Shown here in pieces: positions 59,815 through 64,000 of a stretch of DNA of 64,000 nt; positions within the stretch are counted from its first letter, which is position 1; each line of letters begins with the position of its first letter. Origin of the DNA: Eumeta japonica (taxonomy: Eukaryota > Arthropoda > Insecta > Lepidoptera > Psychidae); assembly GCA_005406025.1 (NCBI GenBank), contig BGZK01000012.1:1240001-1304000 (forward strand), in the 5' to 3' direction. A model generated the notes under the pieces. It was given only the letters and a program-made list of their open reading frames with translations. It was not told the DNA's origin and did not search any database. Both the position numbers and the translations under genes were made by a program.

Positions 59815-60215
59815 AAAAACTCGAGTCGAGCGGCGGGAGATAAGAGGCAATTCGAGAGGGAAAGCGAGCGGCCGCTCGGGGGGTGGCGGAGAAAGCGGAA
59901 AAAAAAACTTTATTCCTTCCATAAAATAGATACAAAGAGGCGAGATTATCCGGGGTTTCGGGCGGGCGGCCGCGCCCGCGCCCGCGCCCGCGCCGGCGGG
60001 GCGGAAGGCAAACAATCGTCCTTTGTTATCGGTCGCTATTGAAGTCGGGGTAATTAATAACGCCGACCGTCATTTCGCAGATTCACTCGCGGGCCGAATT
60101 GACGGATCACTCGGCCGCGGCGGGCCGGCGGCCGCGGGCGCCCGCCGCCCGCCTGCCGTACGCGCCATCGCGGGCGAAGGGCCGGCCTCTCTGTGCTTCT
60201 ATAAGTTGCAGTTCT
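59815..60215. other. GC island, strongest in the window
   Basis: About 400 bases of CpG-rich sequence with a (cgcgcc)n-like hexamer run at 59,971-59,996 and blocks such as gccggcggccgcgggcgccc. The middle (60,015-60,070) holds 'tcctttgttatcgg' and 'gtaattaataac', which resemble Sox and homeodomain sites. Open frames on both strands are low-complexity (for example AGAGAGAGAAAR on the minus strand). A regulatory island or untranslated exon is more likely than a protein. Confidence 0.45.
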
Positions 60216-60229
60216 AACGGAGAAAATTT

Positions 60230-61205
60230 GCTATGGGTTTAGCGACTGCGAAATCGGCGCTGTCATGACTAATTCCTAAAAGCAATATATTTTCCTATAG
60301 AAGTATAAATAAAAACAATTTTGAAGAAAACGCGTTCTTGTGTTCCCGAATATAATGAAAAAAATCTCTTTTTTATTACATTCTAGGCTACTCAAAATCT
60401 ATACTTATTTTATATTTATAGACTGCCAGAAAACTAGACTTCTTTCATTATTCAGTCTTTTAGAAAGACTTAAATACGAACCAAACCGGTCGTAATCATT
60501 CAAAGCGAGAAATTAATACTCAAGGTTATGTAGTTGATGTATTGCAGATTAAAAGAAAGTCGATTGATGTAAAGTTAAATATCGATTTAAATTTAATAAA
60601 TACGTATAAAACTATTTCTTTTTTTACTCGACAAGTTCACATATGAACTATTGTATGTAACTACTAGCTATTATTTGTCAACATTAGAATATTAAAGTAA
60701 ATACTGAAAGATATCTTAGATCTGTTTTCAGTTGGAATCAAATATTTTTCACTTCGAAGCCAGAAGTTAGGGAACGACGGTTAATAAGTGGAATTGTTGA
60801 AATATAACTGCCTTAAGAACTTGTTTCGTGATGGTTAAGAAAGAAAAAGATTAGGCAATGTCATCATATTACAATACAAAATAACTAGACACCTAGCTAC
60901 GTTGGCGCCACCTATATTGATTAGCTCTCACTAGTCAACCCCATTTTCAGGTATCATAATTTATATTAATATATACCTTAAGTTGTGATTTCGTATGGAT
61001 TATGTTTTGTATAAATTATACACATTTAACCATTACGTATAAATATATACATTCTTAATGCATATTATTGTTCAAACTTTTACATTCCTTTAATTCTCTT
61101 GCGTTGAGCTAACTTTCGTTTCTAATTCCAAGTCTACTGTGTGAGGTATATTATACATATACAGTATGTGCAGATTTCATTAACACACAAATTTCGATTT
61201 GGAAC
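60230..61205. other. AT-rich sequence, no gene recognised
   Basis: Nothing identified. Confidence 0.3.
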
Positions 61206-61214
61206 CATTAAGCT

Positions 61215-61385
61215 AAGTGATCTCCGGCAGAGGGCGTAGCGGCGGGCTGCGGGATCAAGTTGGCCAACCAATATCCGGTATGAATGGCCCGGAAGTGAGA
61301 TTGCGACGAGCCGAGCCGGAACGAGGGCGGGCGGCGCCCATCGGCGCGGTGAAGGCTTTTCACCTGCGCGTAGTGCACTCACTGT
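61215..61385. other. GC island
   Basis: CpG-rich unique block (gagggcgggcggcgcccatc) with open frames on both strands and no recognised domain. Candidate regulatory element. Confidence 0.4.
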
Positions 61386-61389
61386 TTGA

Positions 61390-61879
61390 CGCTTTACATT
61401 TGCCACTAGTGATCGCCTACAGTTTTGCCTGTGTACACGTTGGGGATTGCCAACATTTTGAGGAGTATGCGAAAAATTTAATGGAAAATAAAATGTAACT
61501 CAAAAACTGACTATATATAATAAAGGAATACGTTAAATTACTGATTTTAACTCTAGATCTGACAATTCACAATAGTAGTTTTATTAGTTAGAGTTTTAAT
61601 TATAAAATTGTTATTTTTACAAATATTCTAGCTTTTCGTCCGCATTTTCGGCAGCATGTGAAAAGTAAATCTAAATGTATCTAACTAAACTACGGAAAAA
61701 TAATCTCTCTTGTCTCTTTAATTCCTCTTGAGAGTCCTTTATTCGAAGGCTGTCATTGGGATTCTGTTTCTCAACATACACCGTCTATTTATAATATATG
61801 TCTATTTATCCTGCAATAGTATGAATTGCAGCTGTAATAGTATGAATTGGAATAGGAAATAAGTTAAAATTTTCACAGA

Positions 61880-61913
<34 letters not shown>

Positions 61914-62185
61914 CTGTGAATTGTGATTATAAATCCCGTCTATCACATCCAAATCTGCTTGCTTGAAAGCGCTGCTTGCAGGTTCACCGATGGTACCGCT
62001 ACTTCCACTTGCCCCCTCTCGTCGAAATATTATGTAAATTGTTAAAATATTTATTCCACTAACATTATAAATATGAATGTAAAGTATGTCTGTTACTTAA
62101 TAATTCATAAGCGGCTCCTCAAATTTGATATGTATCACTGATAGATCTGAATTGATGAATAGGAAATTTCAATCCCAAAATAAAA
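61390..62185. other. AT-rich sequence, no gene recognised
   Basis: Holds the TA microsatellite at 61,881-61,911; otherwise nothing. Confidence 0.3.
61881..61911. repeat. (TA)n microsatellite
   Basis: About 15 TA units, flanked by ttcacag on the left and ctgtgaa on the right, which are inverted. Confidence 0.95.
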
Positions 62186-62189
62186 AAAA

Positions 62190-62530
62190 TGAAAATCAGT
62201 ATTTAGGTTAATAAATTTAAATAACAAAGTATCAGAATTTGCAAAGTTAAGGATTTGAGATGACATATGAAGGTTTGTGTGAAAAAATCTAAAACTTCAA
62301 TACTTAATAATTTTGAAGTTAATACTCTAAATTCTAGAAAAGGAATAAGTATCAAGAGTGCAACAGGGATGGGAGTAAAAAGCGGGTCGAAATCTCCATA
62401 GCATACGAATCGAAAATGTGAGCAGAAACGCAATTAGAAACGAAATCGGTACGAGGATAATAAGCAGGATCGGCGCCGGCCGAAATAAAATATTAAGAGA
62501 ATTAGCCTACGGCATAGCCGCGGGCAAAGG
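62190..62530 (-). repeat. Dispersed repeat family B, copy 4 (inverted)
   Basis: The minus strand starts 'gcctttgcccgcggctatgc' and continues with 'gatcctgctta', 'ccgatttcgtttctaattg' and 'tcgattcgtatg', the layout of the copies at 9.24, 14.27 and 31.13 kb. Non-coding. Confidence 0.6.
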
Positions 62531-62904
62531 CGATTGTTGCAAATGAACAGAAAGAGAGATAGCAATAGTAACATATTCTTTCTCTACGAGGACAGCCACA
62601 AGGGTCTTATAATGACCCTCAACTTATAACTACACCTTTCAACGTTTCTGCATTTTCTTTTGGGTACTACATCTTAAAAATTGGTATGAGTTTAGATAGT
62701 CGAATAAATAAAAATAATTGCTTTTTTTTTCATTTCCATATCAGTAACATAAATCGTAAAGTATAGTAACGAGAGTAATTATCATCAAATCGTGATGATA
62801 ATTTCACTTATTACAAATAATCGGGGCACATGCACACATATTGGCTATCGCTTTACAATATTTTGAACAATATTTATGTTAGAAGTAACAACGCATAAGA
62901 GTTC

Positions 62905-63163
62905 AATGACCATAATGGGGGTAAGTCTTAATGTCTCATGTGACTCAATGTCATCCGACATTGCGACACTGGGGAAAAATGTCCAACGAAAACTGTAATC
63001 TCTACTCTCATATGCCTCATACAATATGAAAATACATGCGTAGGTACCTAAAATGTATTGTAGGAGGTTTTATAAGATATAAACTACCATTTTTATTAAG
63101 TATTTATTCATAAATTTTTACTACGTAATATGAGACAGTACGCCAAATGAACCGAGAATCCCC
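62905..63163. repeat. TIR-like element, copy 2 (family D)
   Basis: Contains cttaatgtctcatgtgac (62,927-62,944), the exact complement of the 18-base block at 53,650-53,667, then aacgaaaactgtaat (62,985-62,999), and ends ccgagaatcccc (63,152-63,163), the complement of the start of copy 1. Non-coding. Confidence 0.55.
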
Positions 63164-63494
63164 TTCGTTGTTCAACGTTTACAAAGTTTATTTTCTTTAT
63201 CATTTTTAACTGTAATACATAACTCTAAAAGTTAATGAACTACAATTAGTTGATTTTTAATATAACAAAATGAATTAGTTGTTTAATTTTAATAAATAAA
63301 TTACCTTTCATATCGATATGGAAGTTATGATGTAAACAACTACAGCATAAAAGTTATCATATATCTACGAGAATCTCAATTCAAAACAAGTGAAATACAT
63401 AAATGTTTATTAAATATGAATATTTATTCCAAATAAATTCTCTCTGTAACTTATCTCGTCGGTTATTGTAATAATTTCAAAATTTATGGTTATG

Positions 63495-63778
63495 TTCAGG
63501 AAGTAAATGGTATATATCAAATGACGGATAGACAATGGCTCCGCGTAGATATTGTCTCGGTGACATTTATTGGTTTGTTTGCTTCAAACTGGCGCCGACG
63601 CTGCGACAGAGTTACCTGGAGGCTACAACGAAAGTTTTACGATATCCTTACCTCGGAGTCATTTACTGGGAACCTATCAGAAGAACAGATCTGTTCTAAT
63701 CTGATGACGCTTAACCATAAACGGACACTCTTGTATGAAATAGTTATGTTTCAAAAAATCATTGGTATGCGAACTTAA
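63495..63778 (+). CDS. Unrecognised open frame, possible exon
   Basis: After an AG at about 63,500 (atgttcag) the frame runs open through MTDRQWLRVDIVSVTFIGLF to a stop at 63,778. The stretch RQWLRVDIVSVTFIG faintly recalls the R-W-L-x-x-R-x-D segment of ABCC transporters, but the next residues (NWRRRCDRVTW) do not fit, so I make no functional call. It is somewhat GC-richer than its flanks. It could be a decayed exon, a repeat or chance. Confidence 0.2.
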
Positions 63779-63829
63779 AATACGACTAATTAAAATTTGA
63801 CGCATTGCAATTTTTTTCTTAATTTGTCT

Positions 63830-64000
63830 GTTCTCGAATATGCCTGCATAAGATTTTCAAGTGCGTCTCTTTCATCGTACATTTGCTTTATAGATTTCAT
63901 TCATCAGTTTACTTTTATTCATCTTTTCGAAATGACCAAACCACATCAATATACTCTAGTCTAGTCACGGCATCTTTCAAACTACCTCGATCCCTCATAT
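63830..64000 (-). mobile_element. Family A non-LTR retrotransposon fragment, cut by window edge
   Basis: The plus strand reads 'tgcctgcataagattttcaa', 'catttgctttatagattt', 'gaccaaaccacatcaatata' and 'tagtcacggcatctttcaa', matching the copies at 11.85 and 21.59 kb in order. It continues past base 64,000. Confidence 0.75.

Noticed and set aside
59809..60217. Proteins on either strand of the GC island at 60 kb
   Set aside because: The composition is driven by CG-rich repeats (AGAGAG-type peptides), and the frames stay open on both strands for the same reason.

Overview
The window is AT-rich eukaryotic DNA with no intact protein-coding gene that I can recognise. It reads as an intergenic or intronic stretch of an insect genome, most probably a moth or butterfly. 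The basis for that is the mix of repeats: a BEL/Pao element, Jockey-like and RTE-like non-LTR relics, a ZBED-type hAT element, tRNA-derived SINEs, and short motifs I associate from memory with lepidopteran repeats, such as the 'cccgcggcttcgcccgcg' core. I could not search a database, so the taxon is an inference.

Layout. 1-4537 (minus strand) is a decayed BEL/Pao retrotransposon cut by the window edge: RNase H region, reverse transcriptase, aspartic protease, gag with a zinc knuckle, primer binding site and one LTR. 4.5-13 kb holds hairpins, a minisatellite, a Jockey-type RT relic (10.56-11.84 kb) and several fragments of one abundant non-LTR family, here called family A. 13.1-15.7 kb has two inverted copies of an unnamed ~440-bp repeat. 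19.5-22.4 kb has a perfect 43-bp palindrome, a GC island with a TATA box, a possible short first exon, a hairpin MITE, a family A fragment and a SINE. 27.4-29.6 kb is a second Jockey relic carrying a MITE and an internal duplication, followed by a SINE. 38.1-40.7 kb is the longest family A copy (endonuclease plus RT, both broken). 42.3-45.0 kb is a hAT element with recognisable terminal repeats and a broken transposase. 46.9-49.9 kb is an RTE-type element sitting inside a minus-strand family A copy. 55.1-57.0 kb is a third Jockey-type relic on the minus strand. The right end holds GC islands, a pair of TIR-like elements and another family A fragment running off the edge.

The elements do not form a cooperating gene set; they are layered insertions. 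The non-repeat sequence that stands out is a set of short GC-rich islands (about 4.8, 16.6, 19.9, 23.0, 35.2, 52.5, 60.0 and 61.3 kb) in an otherwise AT-rich background. They could be regulatory elements or short exons of a flanking gene. Two or three short open stretches near splice-like signals (20.89, 46.26 and 63.5 kb) are listed as weak exon candidates. No tRNA, rRNA or CRISPR array was seen, and I found no clear evidence for a new multi-gene system.
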